The notes: generated by a model not told the origin, from the sequence alone. DNA of 64,000 nt from Bifidobacterium breve (GCA_945885625.1 CAMCYS010000003.1:52122-116121); one strand, 5' to 3'. Shown: positions 8,927-18,342, counted from the stretch's first letter. Translations and numbers: made by a program.

Positions 8927-9306
8927 TGTTTCCATACTTGCCTCATGAAGATGCAATCAGTGCGCCATTTTGGGCAGCTACCCGAGAGCGAAAATTGGTA
9001 ATTCAATACTGCTCAACTTGCGATCAGCACCAGTGGTACCCGCGTGCGATCTGCATCTCTTGTGCCACCGAGAATTTGACCTGGCGTGAAGCAAGTGGCA
9101 AAGGCACCGTAGATTCCTGGACCACTGTGTATCGCGCACCTGCTGAAGGCTTTGTTCCACCATATGTAATTGCTCGCGTTCTACTGAGCGAAAAGGTAAT
9201 CATGCTAACTAGACTTGTCGGTATCGAGAGCCCCGCTTGTGATCAAGTAGTTGAGCTTTCTTGGCAAGAGTTATCTGATGGTCGCGCACTTCCGGTATTT
9301 GGTTAA
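8926..9306 (+). CDS. DUF35 OB-fold / zinc-ribbon acyl-CoA-associated protein
   Basis: 126 aa. The N-terminal rubredoxin-like zinc ribbon has four cysteines in the pairs YCSTC and CISC, and the OB-fold follows (GTVDSWTTVYRAP...PPYVIARVLL). DUF35 proteins pair with thiolase-like Ltp enzymes or HMG-CoA-synthase-like proteins and channel acyl-CoA. Its ATG shares one base with the Ltp gene's stop (TAATG), the coupling expected for complex partners. The reading frame is open further upstream to 8827, but that part lies inside the Ltp gene and I do not regard it as coding. Confidence 0.9.
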   Translation: MFPYLPHEDAISAPFWAATRERKLVIQYCSTCDQHQWYPRAICISCATENLTWREASGKGTVDSWTTVYRAPAEGFVPPYVIARVLLSEKVIMLTRLVGIESPACDQVVELSWQELSDGRALPVFG

Positions 9307-9327
9307 AGACAGAACTAGGAGCTAAAA

Positions 9328-10491
9328 ATGGATTTCAACTTAAACGATGAGCAATTAGCATTTAAAAAAGTGCTACGCGAATTTGTCGAGAAAGAAATCA
9401 AGCCTGTTGCTAACCAGTATGAAAAAGAAGGCATCTACCCAACTGAGATAGTTGCGACCATGGCCGAGATGGGTCTTTTCGGAATGACAATTCCAGAAGA
9501 GTACGGCGGTTTAAATGTTGACATGGTTTCATTCGCATTAGTTTTTGAAGAAATTGCGCGCGGCTGGATGGGCGTTGCTGGAATTCTTGGTAGCCACTCA
9601 CTTTCCTGCTGGATGATTGCGCATCACGGCACCCAAGAGCAGAAAGATAAGTACTTACCTGATCTAGCAACTGGTAAGCGCCGTACTGGTATCGGGCTAA
9701 CCGAGCCAGATGCCGGAACCGATCTACAAGGTATTCGCACAACTGCTCGCCTCGAAGGTGATGAATATGTAATTAATGGTTCGAAAACCTGGATCACGAA
9801 TGCTCGTTATGCCGACCCGCTACCAGTCTTAGTTAAGACTGATCCAAATGCATCTCCTGCACATAAGGGAATGAGCGTGATTTTAGTTGAAGCTGGAACA
9901 CCAGGCTTCGAAGTCTTAAAAGATATTGGAAAACTTGGTTATAAAGGTACTGAGTCATGCGAAGTTGTTCTAAATAATGTTCGAGTACCGAAAGCAAACT
10001 TACTCGGCGGCGTTGAAGGTCGCGGAATGCAGCAAGTACTAAGTGGACTAGAAACTGGTCGAGTTAATATTGCGGCACGTTCTATTGGTATCGCTCAAGC
10101 CTCATATGAAGCTGCAATTAACTATTCCAAAGAACGAAAAGCATTTGGTCAGCCAATTAGTGAATTCCAAGCAATTCAATTGAAGTTAGCTGAGATCGCA
10201 ACACACTTACAAGCAGCACGCTTAATGACTTACTGGGCTGCCTCAAAGGCAGATGCTGGCGAGCGTGTTGACATGGAAGCCGGCATGGCTAAGTACTTCG
10301 CAAGCGAAGTAGCAATCATGGCCTCTCTCGAAGCAATGCGTGTTCACGGTGGTTATGGTTACTCAACCGAATATGTGGTTGAACGCCTTTACCGCGATGC
10401 CCCACTAATGTCGATTGGCGAAGGCACCAATGACATCATGAAAATGGTTATTGCTAAATCCTTACTAAGTGGAAAGACCCAAATCGGATAA
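9328..10491 (+). CDS. Acyl-CoA dehydrogenase
   Basis: 387 aa, full-length ACAD fold. Visible signatures: GIGLTEPDAGTD (residues ~117-128), GSKTWITNA, GYKGTESCEVVL, and the C-terminal RLYRDAPLMSIGEGTNDI whose Glu in the GEGTNDI loop is the usual catalytic base position. It introduces an alpha-beta double bond in an acyl-CoA, passing electrons through ETF. Its ATG is preceded by ACTAGGAG. It is downstream of the MaoC/Ltp/DUF35 genes and one base overlaps the CitE-like gene. Substrate chain length cannot be read from the sequence. Confidence 0.95.
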   Translation: MDFNLNDEQLAFKKVLREFVEKEIKPVANQYEKEGIYPTEIVATMAEMGLFGMTIPEEYGGLNVDMVSFALVFEEIARGWMGVAGILGSHSLSCWMIAHHGTQEQKDKYLPDLATGKRRTGIGLTEPDAGTDLQGIRTTARLEGDEYVINGSKTWITNARYADPLPVLVKTDPNASPAHKGMSVILVEAGTPGFEVLKDIGKLGYKGTESCEVVLNNVRVPKANLLGGVEGRGMQQVLSGLETGRVNIAARSIGIAQASYEAAINYSKERKAFGQPISEFQAIQLKLAEIATHLQAARLMTYWAASKADAGERVDMEAGMAKYFASEVAIMASLEAMRVHGGYGYSTEYVVERLYRDAPLMSIGEGTNDIMKMVIAKSLLSGKTQIG

Positions 10492-11330
10492 TGAGCGCTC
10501 GCAGCCATCTATACGTACCCGCCAATGATTTAGAACGTTTAAATAAGGCACTTGGGCGCGGTGCAGATGCGCTAATTGTTGATCTCGAAGATGGTGTCGC
10601 GCCAAGCGATAAAGATTTAGCTCGCCAGAACTTAACTACTTTTTTGGAAAACTTTGATTCGACAGTTGAAATTTGGGTGCGCGTTAATCCTGAGAAAGGT
10701 GCTCTTGAAGCTGATTTAGCTGCTGCAGTTCATAGCAAATGTCGAGGAGTAGTTCTAGCAAAAGCCACGACTTTGGCTGAGATTCAAAACCTTGATTCTT
10801 TGATCACCGGACTAGAAAAGTCTCGCAGTATTGCAAAGCCACTAGAAGTATCGGCGCTTATTGAATCAGCTGCGGGAGTTTTTAACGCGCAAGCTATTGC
10901 AACTGGGCCACGCGTAACTCGGTTACAGCTTGGCGAAGCTGATTTACGGGCAGATTTAGGCACTTCCGGAACTGCGGGCGATGCCACAACTCAATTTGCC
11001 CGCAGTATGGCGGTCTTAGCAAGTGCTGCTGCCGGTATCAATCCACCACTGGCCGCAGTATCAACTAACTTTAAAGACCTCGATGCTTATCGCAAGAGTT
11101 CACAAGATTTCAAAGAGTGGGGCTACTTTGGTAGAGCTTGTATCCACCCAGCTCAAATCGAAATTGTAAATGAAGTTTTCACGCCTGATGCTGAAGAGTT
11201 AGCCGCAGCGCAAGACATTCTCGATCGCTTATTCGCAGCAGGCGGTGGTGTCGCACTCGATGCCAAAGGAAGAATGATCGATGAAGCAATTGCCAAGATT
11301 GCTCGTCGCACCTTAGCAACCGGAAAGTAG
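10491..11330 (+). CDS. HpcH/HpaI aldolase / CitE-like lyase
   Basis: 279 aa of the CitE/malyl-CoA lyase group: MSARSHLYVPANDLERL start, VDLEDGVAPSDK (metal-binding Asp/Glu), WVRVNP and the LGEADLRADLG segment where the second acidic metal ligand lies, then GYFGRACIHPAQI. These Mg-dependent enzymes cleave or form beta-hydroxyacyl-CoA or citramalyl-CoA esters. Start is TAATG-coupled to the ACAD gene. It could be the second cleavage step of the pathway, releasing for example acetyl-CoA, glyoxylate or pyruvate; the exact substrate is not determined. Confidence 0.9.
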   Translation: MSARSHLYVPANDLERLNKALGRGADALIVDLEDGVAPSDKDLARQNLTTFLENFDSTVEIWVRVNPEKGALEADLAAAVHSKCRGVVLAKATTLAEIQNLDSLITGLEKSRSIAKPLEVSALIESAAGVFNAQAIATGPRVTRLQLGEADLRADLGTSGTAGDATTQFARSMAVLASAAAGINPPLAAVSTNFKDLDAYRKSSQDFKEWGYFGRACIHPAQIEIVNEVFTPDAEELAAAQDILDRLFAAGGGVALDAKGRMIDEAIAKIARRTLATGK

Positions 11331-11336
11331 GCAAAT

Positions 11337-11918
11337 GTGGCCGTTATTAAAAGTCAAGATCTGCGTGACATGTCTGGCGCAGTTGAGGTACCGATTCCTG
11401 ATTCCACCGATGTCGTAAAAATGCATCGAATACATACTTGGGAGAATGGCACCAGCGTAATGATTGTTAACTTTCCAGTCGGTTGGTCACGCCCTATTGA
11501 TGGCAGTTATGAATGCGCCGAAGAATTCTTTGTATTCGAAGGCGAACTGCATATGTCCGGTGATGTAATTGTGGCCGGCGATCACACTTGGGTTCCACCA
11601 CATTCACTTCGCCTTGGGGCCTACACACCAAATGGCGCAGTTGCCATAGCTTGGTTCTATGGCGCACCAAAATGGAATCGTCGCGAAGGTGGCGAAGGTT
11701 TTGTTTCGCAGATCAAAACCCCAATTGATGCAAATGCTTTTGGCGAGATTCGACCACTAGGTGCAAACGGATTTGCCGGCGAGACAATTAAGTTGCCGGC
11801 AAGTGGTTATGTGACACCGAGTGAGTGTGAAGTAATTGATATTGCTAATCGAAGTTGGGCTCTTTATGAAAAAGGCAGTGAAGTTAAGCTAACTGATCTT
11901 TCTTTAATCCGTCTCTAA
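11337..11918 (+). CDS. Cupin-domain protein
   Basis: 193 aa with one clear cupin core: ECAEEFFVFEGELHMSG followed by GDHTWVPPHSLRLG and VAIAWFYGAP. It starts with GTG six bases after the preceding gene. The EEFFVFEGE block is shared with the bicupin at 54928 (EEFFVIDGE), so the two are related. Cupins of this kind are often metal-dependent isomerases or dioxygenases but may be simple binding proteins; no function is claimed. The last 35 bases overlap the convergent MFS gene. Confidence 0.8.
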   Translation: MAVIKSQDLRDMSGAVEVPIPDSTDVVKMHRIHTWENGTSVMIVNFPVGWSRPIDGSYECAEEFFVFEGELHMSGDVIVAGDHTWVPPHSLRLGAYTPNGAVAIAWFYGAPKWNRREGGEGFVSQIKTPIDANAFGEIRPLGANGFAGETIKLPASGYVTPSECEVIDIANRSWALYEKGSEVKLTDLSLIRL

Positions 11919-13254
11919 GCATTAGCCAAGCGCCAAAGGTAATAATTCCGCTTATTGCGATACCCCAAAGTCGGCCAGTAACCGCGTTATCTGCCATATT
12001 TCCAATCACTTCACTGATAGTTCCGATCATGGCGATTCCGATAACTGCCGATATCTGACGAACCATTGAGAGTGCAGCCATACCCGATGCGGCTTTAGCA
12101 GGCTCGAGGGATTCCATAATTGCCACAGTGTCGCCAGCAAATAATATTCCGGCAAAGAAGCCTGAGAAGATTAACGTAAATAGGAATACTGCCACTGGGC
12201 TTTGCGCAAATAGCGCTATAACAATGTAATTAATACCAAGCAAGAATGAGGCCAAGAGCATAACCTTGCGCAGCTCGTTTGAGCTTTTAACTTTACCCAA
12301 GATGGTCGAACCAAGTGGCATACAAACACACATTAGAAGAATTACTAAGCCACCCATACGAGGTGAGAACTCGAGAGTTTTCTGGCTAAATAACGCAACC
12401 AAGAATGTGGCAGCTGGAATCGTGGCATTGTAAATAAAACAGGCGATTAGCACGCCACGAACACGTCTTGACTTGAACCAGGCTGGATCAATTAGTGGAA
12501 ATTCAACTCGCTTCTCGATTCGGTAGAAGGCCCAGTAGAGGAAGGTACCAATTGTGATTAGAAAAGTATCGATCACCGGATTTGGGGCTGCCCGACCTAA
12601 ATCAATTACCCCAGCTGAGAAAAATAGCGTTGCGGCGCTGATAGTGAGAATGCCTCGGACATCGATCGGATTTATATTTTTATGGGTTTCACTTTCGTGC
12701 AACAGGAAAGTTAGGGATAAACCGATTAGCGAAATCACGGGTTGGCAATAGAAGAGAGCATGCCAGCCATATGCTTGAGTTAGAAACCCACCAAACAATG
12801 GGCCAAGCACTAATCCGGCTGAACTAAAACTAATCCACAGGCCCACAGCTTTATTGCGCGAATTTGGATCAACATTGGCATTTAATATAGCGGCACCATT
12901 TGGCAACATAAATGCCAAACCAAAACCTTGAAAAATTCGACAAGCTAACAAGATCGGAAAAGAGGTCGCAAAAGATGCGAGCAAGGCGCCGGTTCCAAAA
13001 ATAATCATTCCGATGCGAAACGCCTTTAGCGCGCCCCACTTGTCGCCAAAAGCACCGGCGAAAGGCAAGATCGTTCCTGTTGCAATGCTTAGCGCACTTA
13101 AAATCCATTGCAGAGCGCTAGTTTCGGCGTTGAAGTCAGCTTGGATCGAAGGAATTGCGGTAGTAACTGCGGTGTTATCAAACATAACGGCACCGAGACC
13201 CATTGCCGCGATTAGTGCAACTACCCGCGGATCTTGATAAACGCGGCGGGTCAT
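11884..13254 (-). CDS. MFS transporter, DHA2-like
   Basis: 456 aa with multiple hydrophobic helices. The first helix carries MFDNTAVTTAIPSIQADF, the variant of motif C/D1 typical of drug:H+ antiporter (EmrB/QacA) members, then GAFGDKWG and CRIFQGFGLAFMLPNGAAIL. It is the last gene of a five-gene minus-strand operon and its start overlaps the PrpD stop (ATGA, 13251-13254). The operon context suggests movement of the pathway substrate or a product, rather than antibiotic efflux, but direction is unknown. Confidence 0.88.
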   Translation of the reverse strand: MTRRVYQDPRVVALIAAMGLGAVMFDNTAVTTAIPSIQADFNAETSALQWILSALSIATGTILPFAGAFGDKWGALKAFRIGMIIFGTGALLASFATSFPILLACRIFQGFGLAFMLPNGAAILNANVDPNSRNKAVGLWISFSSAGLVLGPLFGGFLTQAYGWHALFYCQPVISLIGLSLTFLLHESETHKNINPIDVRGILTISAATLFFSAGVIDLGRAAPNPVIDTFLITIGTFLYWAFYRIEKRVEFPLIDPAWFKSRRVRGVLIACFIYNATIPAATFLVALFSQKTLEFSPRMGGLVILLMCVCMPLGSTILGKVKSSNELRKVMLLASFLLGINYIVIALFAQSPVAVFLFTLIFSGFFAGILFAGDTVAIMESLEPAKAASGMAALSMVRQISAVIGIAMIGTISEVIGNMADNAVTGRLWGIAISGIITFGAWLMLRDGLKKDQLA

Positions 13255-14675
13255 GCGCTCTTAGTAGATAAGAGTTTCATTAAGGCCGGTAGATCGCCTT
13301 CACTTTCAAAGTTTACATATTTTGATACTTGTTCTACTGCATCAGCTGAGAGATATCGAGACGCGTTCAAGTTAAATTTCTGCATGATTTGATCTCTGGT
13401 AAGCGGTGCTTCTTTGCTTCCTAAACTGGCAGCAACTCTATGAGTATGTGTTTGGCCGTCTTTTGTTTTAACGGTTAAAACAGCAGCGAATGCATTTGGG
13501 AAAATCTTTGTTGCTTGATCATCAGCAACAACATTTACTTTGGCGGCAAGTGCTAAGCGTTCTGGTTGATCCCATGAACTCTCGGAGAAATCATCAAGGT
13601 AAACACCTAGACCACCGCCACCAAGAAAAGCTGTCGCTAGCGTGTATGGGGCTGAAAACTTTCCGTGGTAGCCAGATTTTGGATGAATCTTCTCTTCACG
13701 TGGTTCGCCAATAGTTCTAATAACCGGCGCAGCCACACCTAACTCAACGCTTTCGACATCGGCTGCCTTTATTCCGGCAGCGCGAATAGCGAGAGCACAA
13801 TCGATACCTGGGTGAGTGAAATGATTTGTTGGATATGGTTTGTAAGCAGTCTTTAGTAATTCCCAACGATCGCCCAACCCATCGAGCAGCGCATCTGCAT
13901 CGTATTGACCATCAAGGTACGCGTTAAAGAAGCCAAAGCGACCCTCGAGCACTGTTGGGGGACCAGTGATTCCTTCGCGCGCCATACTTGCGGCAACTAC
14001 ACCACCATGTGCTGCCCAACCACAATGGATTCGCTTCACAGTGCCACCAGTGCGATTAGCTTCAATTATTCCGGCGCCCATGCTGGCTGCTATACCCATG
14101 GCGTCAGCTATTTTCGCAGCATCTAGGCCATACAAAATCGCCGCAGTCACCGATGCGCCGATAGTGCCGCAGATTGAAGTAGCGTGGAAACCTTTTTCAA
14201 AGAAGATTGAATTTCCAGCACTGGGAATATATGAAGCCATGCCTAGTCGATTAGTGATTTCGATACCGATAGCAACTGAACGCAGGATTTGATCAGGCGA
14301 TGCGTTAACTTCTTCAGCAACAGCGAGTGCGGTTGGAACAATGGATGCCGAAGGATGAAGAACTGAAGGCAAATGAGTATCGTCAAAATCTAGAATATGC
14401 GCCAAAGTGCCGTTAATTAGCGCAGCACTTGCCGAAGGCAGTTTGAGTTGCGAACCAATCACGCTTGAAGTTGGCGTACCACCCCAGGCTGCAACAACTC
14501 GCTCTACCGCGCGATCGGGCTCTGATTCGTGGAGAGATTCAGCGCGACCAGCCAAACTATTTCCGAGAACATCTAGAATTCGCTCTCGTGCATCTGCGGC
14601 AATATTTGGTGCCAGAACTTTGGTATTGGCAGCGAACTCAGCTAAAAGCTGAACGTGGGTTTTCTCGCTGCTCAT
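13251..14675 (-). CDS. MmgE/PrpD family protein (second copy)
   Basis: 474 aa. Carries AHILDFDDTHLPSVLHPSAS and GFHATSICGTIGAS, the same signatures as the copy at 4327, but the rest diverges, so they probably act on different acids. The acidic FDD and the His after LPSVL are the family's active-site region. Located between the cyclase-like hydrolase and the MFS transporter in a minus-strand operon begun by the hydantoinase. Confidence 0.9.
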   Translation of the reverse strand: MSSEKTHVQLLAEFAANTKVLAPNIAADARERILDVLGNSLAGRAESLHESEPDRAVERVVAAWGGTPTSSVIGSQLKLPSASAALINGTLAHILDFDDTHLPSVLHPSASIVPTALAVAEEVNASPDQILRSVAIGIEITNRLGMASYIPSAGNSIFFEKGFHATSICGTIGASVTAAILYGLDAAKIADAMGIAASMGAGIIEANRTGGTVKRIHCGWAAHGGVVAASMAREGITGPPTVLEGRFGFFNAYLDGQYDADALLDGLGDRWELLKTAYKPYPTNHFTHPGIDCALAIRAAGIKAADVESVELGVAAPVIRTIGEPREEKIHPKSGYHGKFSAPYTLATAFLGGGGLGVYLDDFSESSWDQPERLALAAKVNVVADDQATKIFPNAFAAVLTVKTKDGQTHTHRVAASLGSKEAPLTRDQIMQKFNLNASRYLSADAVEQVSKYVNFESEGDLPALMKLLSTKSA

Positions 14676-14683
14676 GAGTTGAA

Positions 14684-15487
14684 TTAAACCAATACAGCCA
14701 GTGGACGCGTTGGTGAACCAGTTGCACCTTGTAGATTCAACGGTGTTAATACAAATAAGAATTCGCTGACACCAGTATCAGCTAATTCATCTAGTTTCAT
14801 AGTTTCGATAATGTGAATTCCGGTTTCAACTAAGAAGACTCGGTGCACTGGAAGTTCGCGGTGACCGGCACCGGCAGGAATATGTTCGAAGGCAATTGTC
14901 TCGCCACCACATGCTCTCGGCTTTTTAGCAGCTAACCATTTAGCACCAGCTTCACCAATTCCTGGCGTGCCCAGTGATTGACCTTGGTATAGATCTTTGT
15001 TTTCCCAATTTTTTGACCAGCCAGTGCCAATTAGAACTACATCGCCCTCGGCAATTTCAACTCCAGCTAATTTCTGGGCCGCTTCGAGGTCTGCGACCGT
15101 AATTTCGTAATCCGGCCCTAAAACCTCTTTATTAAGGGCTTTGGCCACATTTAGGAAAACGCCGTGACAGAGAAAAGGCTTTACAGTTTCAATACCATGC
15201 TGACTAAATCCCATATGGCTCATCACTGATTGAGCATCGATGCCACCAAAGATTTTTCCTTGGAAAGAAACGTGGGCTAGCGCATCGATGTGAGTGCCTG
15301 CGTGAGTTCCAGTAACAATTATGTCGTTAGCTGCCGAGCCACCTGCTGCTGAAATTACATCGCCATGCCTGCGATCGAGCACCATGCGATAGGGAGTGTG
15401 ATTTGGTGATTGCGGCATGCCACGAAACATAGGCTGCGAAAGATCAATCACTTTTGCATTCGATAGCTGATCCCAGATCTTGCTCAT
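14684..15487 (-). CDS. Cyclase family / kynurenine-formamidase-type metal hydrolase
   Basis: 267 aa. The family metal motif HxGTHxDxxxH is intact at residues 62-72 (THAGTHIDALAH). Members include bacterial arylformamidase KynB, isatin hydrolase and polyketide cyclases; they hydrolyse amide or lactam bonds with Mn or Zn. Following a hydantoinase-like enzyme in the same operon, it may remove a formyl or open a second ring. It starts 4 bases after the CoA-transferase ends. Confidence 0.88.
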   Translation of the reverse strand: MSKIWDQLSNAKVIDLSQPMFRGMPQSPNHTPYRMVLDRRHGDVISAAGGSAANDIIVTGTHAGTHIDALAHVSFQGKIFGGIDAQSVMSHMGFSQHGIETVKPFLCHGVFLNVAKALNKEVLGPDYEITVADLEAAQKLAGVEIAEGDVVLIGTGWSKNWENKDLYQGQSLGTPGIGEAGAKWLAAKKPRACGGETIAFEHIPAGAGHRELPVHRVFLVETGIHIIETMKLDELADTGVSEFLFVLTPLNLQGATGSPTRPLAVLV

Positions 15488-15491
15488 CTCT

Positions 15492-16721
15492 TCACTTTCC
15501 CTCAGTTGGTACGCCCTGCGAGATTATTCCCGCAGATTCAAGTTCGGCAATTTTACTTTCTGGCAAACCTAGCGTTTGCGCCAAGATTTCGTGAGTATCT
15601 TGCCCCTTCGCGCGGCCAGTCCAGTTAATTTCACCTGGTGTTTCGCTTAACCGATAAAGAACATTCTGCATTCGTACTGGCCCCAATTTTGGATCTTCGA
15701 CTGTAGTAATTGTGTCTAAAGCTTGGAATTGTTTATCGGCCATGATGTCTCGGATGTCGTAGATCTGAGCAACTGCTGCTTCAGCTTCTTCAAAAGCTCG
15801 CACAACTTCGGAAGTATCTCGTTCGGCAATCCAAGTTGAGACATAGCCATCAAGTAAATCGGCGTGCTTGGCTCGCTCGCCACCGGAGGCAAACCATGGC
15901 TCGGCGATAACTTCAGGATGACCGACTAAGTGCATGACGCGTTCGGCAATTGATTGCGCAGAAGTCGAAATAGCGACCCATTTACCATCTTTAGTTTTAT
16001 AGGTATTGCGTGGCGCATTATTTACCGAACGATTTCCCGAGCGAGGCTGAACAATTCCGAGTTGGTCATAGACGGTGGGTTGCGGACCTAAGATCGCCAA
16101 GATCGGTTCGATAATTGCTAAATCAATTACTTGTCCCTTGCCGAAAGCTTCACTTTCTGGATTCTTTTGCGCTGCCAAAGCCGTTAAAACCGCTTGCGAA
16201 GTAGCTAGGGCTGCGATGCCATCGGCTAGTCCAAAGGGCGGCAAAGTTGGCGGGCCATCTACTTCACCGGTCATCGCCGCAAAACCACTCATTGATTCAG
16301 CCAAGGTGCCGAATCCGGCGCGATGTGAATAAGGACCAAACTGACCAAAGCCAGTTACTCGCGCAATGATTAACTTTGGATTGATTGCCAAAAGAACATC
16401 GGGCCCGATACCCCAACGCTCTAAGGTACCTGGGCGAAAGTTCTCGATAAAAACATCGGACTGCTTGATTAGATCTTTGAGAATTTCGCTCCCGGCTGGC
16501 TTACCTAAATCAAGTGCCAGAGTTTTTTTGTTACGAGCCAACATAGTCCACCAAAGCGGAACCCCATCTTTGGAATGACCATGCAAACGAACTGGGTCAC
16601 CCTTGGTTGGGTGTTCAATCTTGATTACTTCGGCACCAAAATCTGCCAACATCGTGGCAGCCATCGGCCCCGCAAACAAAGTTGCGGCATCAAGTACGCG
16701 AATACCTTTTAATGCGCTCAA
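15492..16721 (-). CDS. Class III CoA-transferase (CaiB/BaiF family), second copy
   Basis: 409 aa. N-terminal LADFGAEVIKIEHPTKGDP and RNKKTLALDLGKPAG match the CoA-binding domain; the catalytic aspartate is Asp167 in PPFGLADGIAAL. It is distinct from the copy at 3131 in the GEVDGPP region and in sequence overall. Its ATG overlaps the hydantoinase stop by 4 bases. It likely activates the acid freed by ring opening; CoA donor unknown. Confidence 0.93.
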   Translation of the reverse strand: MSALKGIRVLDAATLFAGPMAATMLADFGAEVIKIEHPTKGDPVRLHGHSKDGVPLWWTMLARNKKTLALDLGKPAGSEILKDLIKQSDVFIENFRPGTLERWGIGPDVLLAINPKLIIARVTGFGQFGPYSHRAGFGTLAESMSGFAAMTGEVDGPPTLPPFGLADGIAALATSQAVLTALAAQKNPESEAFGKGQVIDLAIIEPILAILGPQPTVYDQLGIVQPRSGNRSVNNAPRNTYKTKDGKWVAISTSAQSIAERVMHLVGHPEVIAEPWFASGGERAKHADLLDGYVSTWIAERDTSEVVRAFEEAEAAVAQIYDIRDIMADKQFQALDTITTVEDPKLGPVRMQNVLYRLSETPGEINWTGRAKGQDTHEILAQTLGLPESKIAELESAGIISQGVPTEGK

Positions 16722-18175
16722 GCTCGGAACTGATACTTTCCGATTGCGGTTCCGACAATCTTGCCATTTTCTAGAACCTGATTACCGCGCACAAAAGTGT
16801 CAGTAACTTTGGCAGTTAAAGTGAAACCTTCAAATGGAGTGTATTCCTGGGTTGATTCTGAATCTGCAGCGCGCACTGTGTAATTAACGCTCTCATCAAC
16901 AAGTGCGATGTCAGCTTCATAGCCAACAGCAAGTGAACCCTTTTTCTTTAGGCCATAACGTTGCGCTGGCGTATATGAGGTTAATTTAGCAATTTCCGGG
17001 CGAGTTAGACCGCGTTGCAAACCTTCGGTAATCATGCCCGGCAAGAGATATTCCGCGCCACCAAAACCCGATTTAGCTAGGAAGACATCTTCTTTTGGAT
17101 TTCCAAATTTCAACTCTTCTTTACAGCAAGCATGATCGCTTACCACCCAGTCGAGGTGTCCAGCCTTTAGATGAGCCCAAAGTGATTCAACATCTGCGCG
17201 TGGGCGAAGCGGCGGATTTACTTTGCCGCCGATGCCTTTTGAGTTCTCAATGTCAGCAAGCAAGTGCCCCACAGTGACTTCGCGACGGAAATTAATATGC
17301 GGAAAAGTATTCTGCATCAACATGGCAGCCTCAACTGCCTTGCGTGAAGTTAAATGCAGCAAGTTTATATTTGGCAAATTGGTCTCAAATGCCAGGTATG
17401 CAGCAATCGTGATAGCGAGGCCTTCTGAGTGTGGCGGGCGAGATTGATGGTAAGCCTCAAGGCCGCTGTATTTACCTTCTTCTTCCACAATTTTGGTGTA
17501 CGCACTCATAATTTCAGCAGTCTCACAATGAAGACCCAGTGAGATTGAATCAGCTTTCTCACCAAACTTTTCACGTGCTGCCTGAACTCCGCGCATTACA
17601 AATTCAAAATGTGCGATGTCATATCGCTCATCTGGGGGAGTCATCAAGAAAGAGGATTGATCATTAGAGCGACCATGTAACCCGTGGCTACCGTAGAACA
17701 TAAAGATTTTAAACGAGCTAACACCAAACTGCGAGATAATTTCTGGGATTTCAGTGATGTGCTGCTTAGTCATTGGCGCTAGGTGAAAGCCGTAATCAAC
17801 ATGCGCACGGTTCTCGCTGAGCGCAAGAACTTCAGGGAAGAAATCTAGATAACTGCCACCTTTATTTAGGTAGTACTGACCGGTTCGCATATACGTAATC
17901 GCAGTCGTAACACCACCTTGAGCAGAGGCCTTGCTTTCGGAAACCGTGTCTTGATCAAGTGGGTTATAAATACCCCAATGTTGATGTGCATCAACTGCGC
18001 CGGGATATGCAACCCGGCCGGTGCCATCGACAACTTTCTTCGCGTTGCTTTCATCTAAGCCAGCACCAATCGCTGTAACTATGCCATCAGTAACTGCAAT
18101 ATCTAGCGGGGTAGCAGATTCGCCATCGTGATTAACTACTTTTACATTCTTAATTAGTAGGTCATATGTCGCCAT
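16718..18175 (-). CDS. Dihydropyrimidinase/D-hydantoinase-like amidohydrolase
   Basis: 485 aa amidohydrolase TIM barrel. Metal ligands are visible: DAHQH (His64, His66), Lys156 in SSFKIFMFYG (the lysine carbamylated in hydantoinases), later His in GLHCET and LLHLTS, and Asp in VVSDHACC. The enzymes open cyclic amides such as dihydropyrimidines, hydantoins or allantoin. I chose ATG at 18175 because AAAGGTG lies just upstream; an in-frame ATG at 18208 would put eleven extra residues over the operator-like repeat. First gene of the minus-strand operon, divergent from iclR. Confidence 0.92.
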   Translation of the reverse strand: MATYDLLIKNVKVVNHDGESATPLDIAVTDGIVTAIGAGLDESNAKKVVDGTGRVAYPGAVDAHQHWGIYNPLDQDTVSESKASAQGGVTTAITYMRTGQYYLNKGGSYLDFFPEVLALSENRAHVDYGFHLAPMTKQHITEIPEIISQFGVSSFKIFMFYGSHGLHGRSNDQSSFLMTPPDERYDIAHFEFVMRGVQAAREKFGEKADSISLGLHCETAEIMSAYTKIVEEEGKYSGLEAYHQSRPPHSEGLAITIAAYLAFETNLPNINLLHLTSRKAVEAAMLMQNTFPHINFRREVTVGHLLADIENSKGIGGKVNPPLRPRADVESLWAHLKAGHLDWVVSDHACCKEELKFGNPKEDVFLAKSGFGGAEYLLPGMITEGLQRGLTRPEIAKLTSYTPAQRYGLKKKGSLAVGYEADIALVDESVNYTVRAADSESTQEYTPFEGFTLTAKVTDTFVRGNQVLENGKIVGTAIGKYQFRA

Positions 18176-18201
18176 CGCCGCACCTTTCGCCAAATTCGAT
18201 C

Positions 18202-18218
18202 GTTCCACCTAGTGAAAC
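18202..18218. promoter_or_regulatory. 17-bp inverted repeat, putative operator of the hydantoinase operon
   Basis: GTTCC-ACCTAGT-GAAAC, 27 bases before the hydantoinase ATG. Its reverse complement, GTTTC-ACTAGGT-GGAAC, is nearly the same as the sites at 42127 and 2034. Such proximity to the start codon would suit repression, or a role in the divergent iclR promoter. Confidence 0.55.
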
Positions 18219-18290
18219 CTTGTTCCGCCACAATACCTGAAATGTGGGGCGTTAAACAAGAGTTTCCTCTTCCCAATTCTATTTTATGGT

Positions 18291-18307
18291 GTTACGTTCT
18301 GCGGAAC
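18291..18307. promoter_or_regulatory. Inverted repeat upstream of iclR (putative autoregulatory site)
   Basis: GTTAC-GTTCTGC-GGAAC fits the 17-bp spacing, and a tighter palindrome, CGTTCTGCGGAACG, is embedded at 18295-18308. Which register is functional is unclear. It lies about 35 bases before the small ORF that precedes iclR. Confidence 0.4.
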
Positions 18308-18342
18308 GCGATTCCATTTTCGAAGCAGGAGAGGTGTTCATA

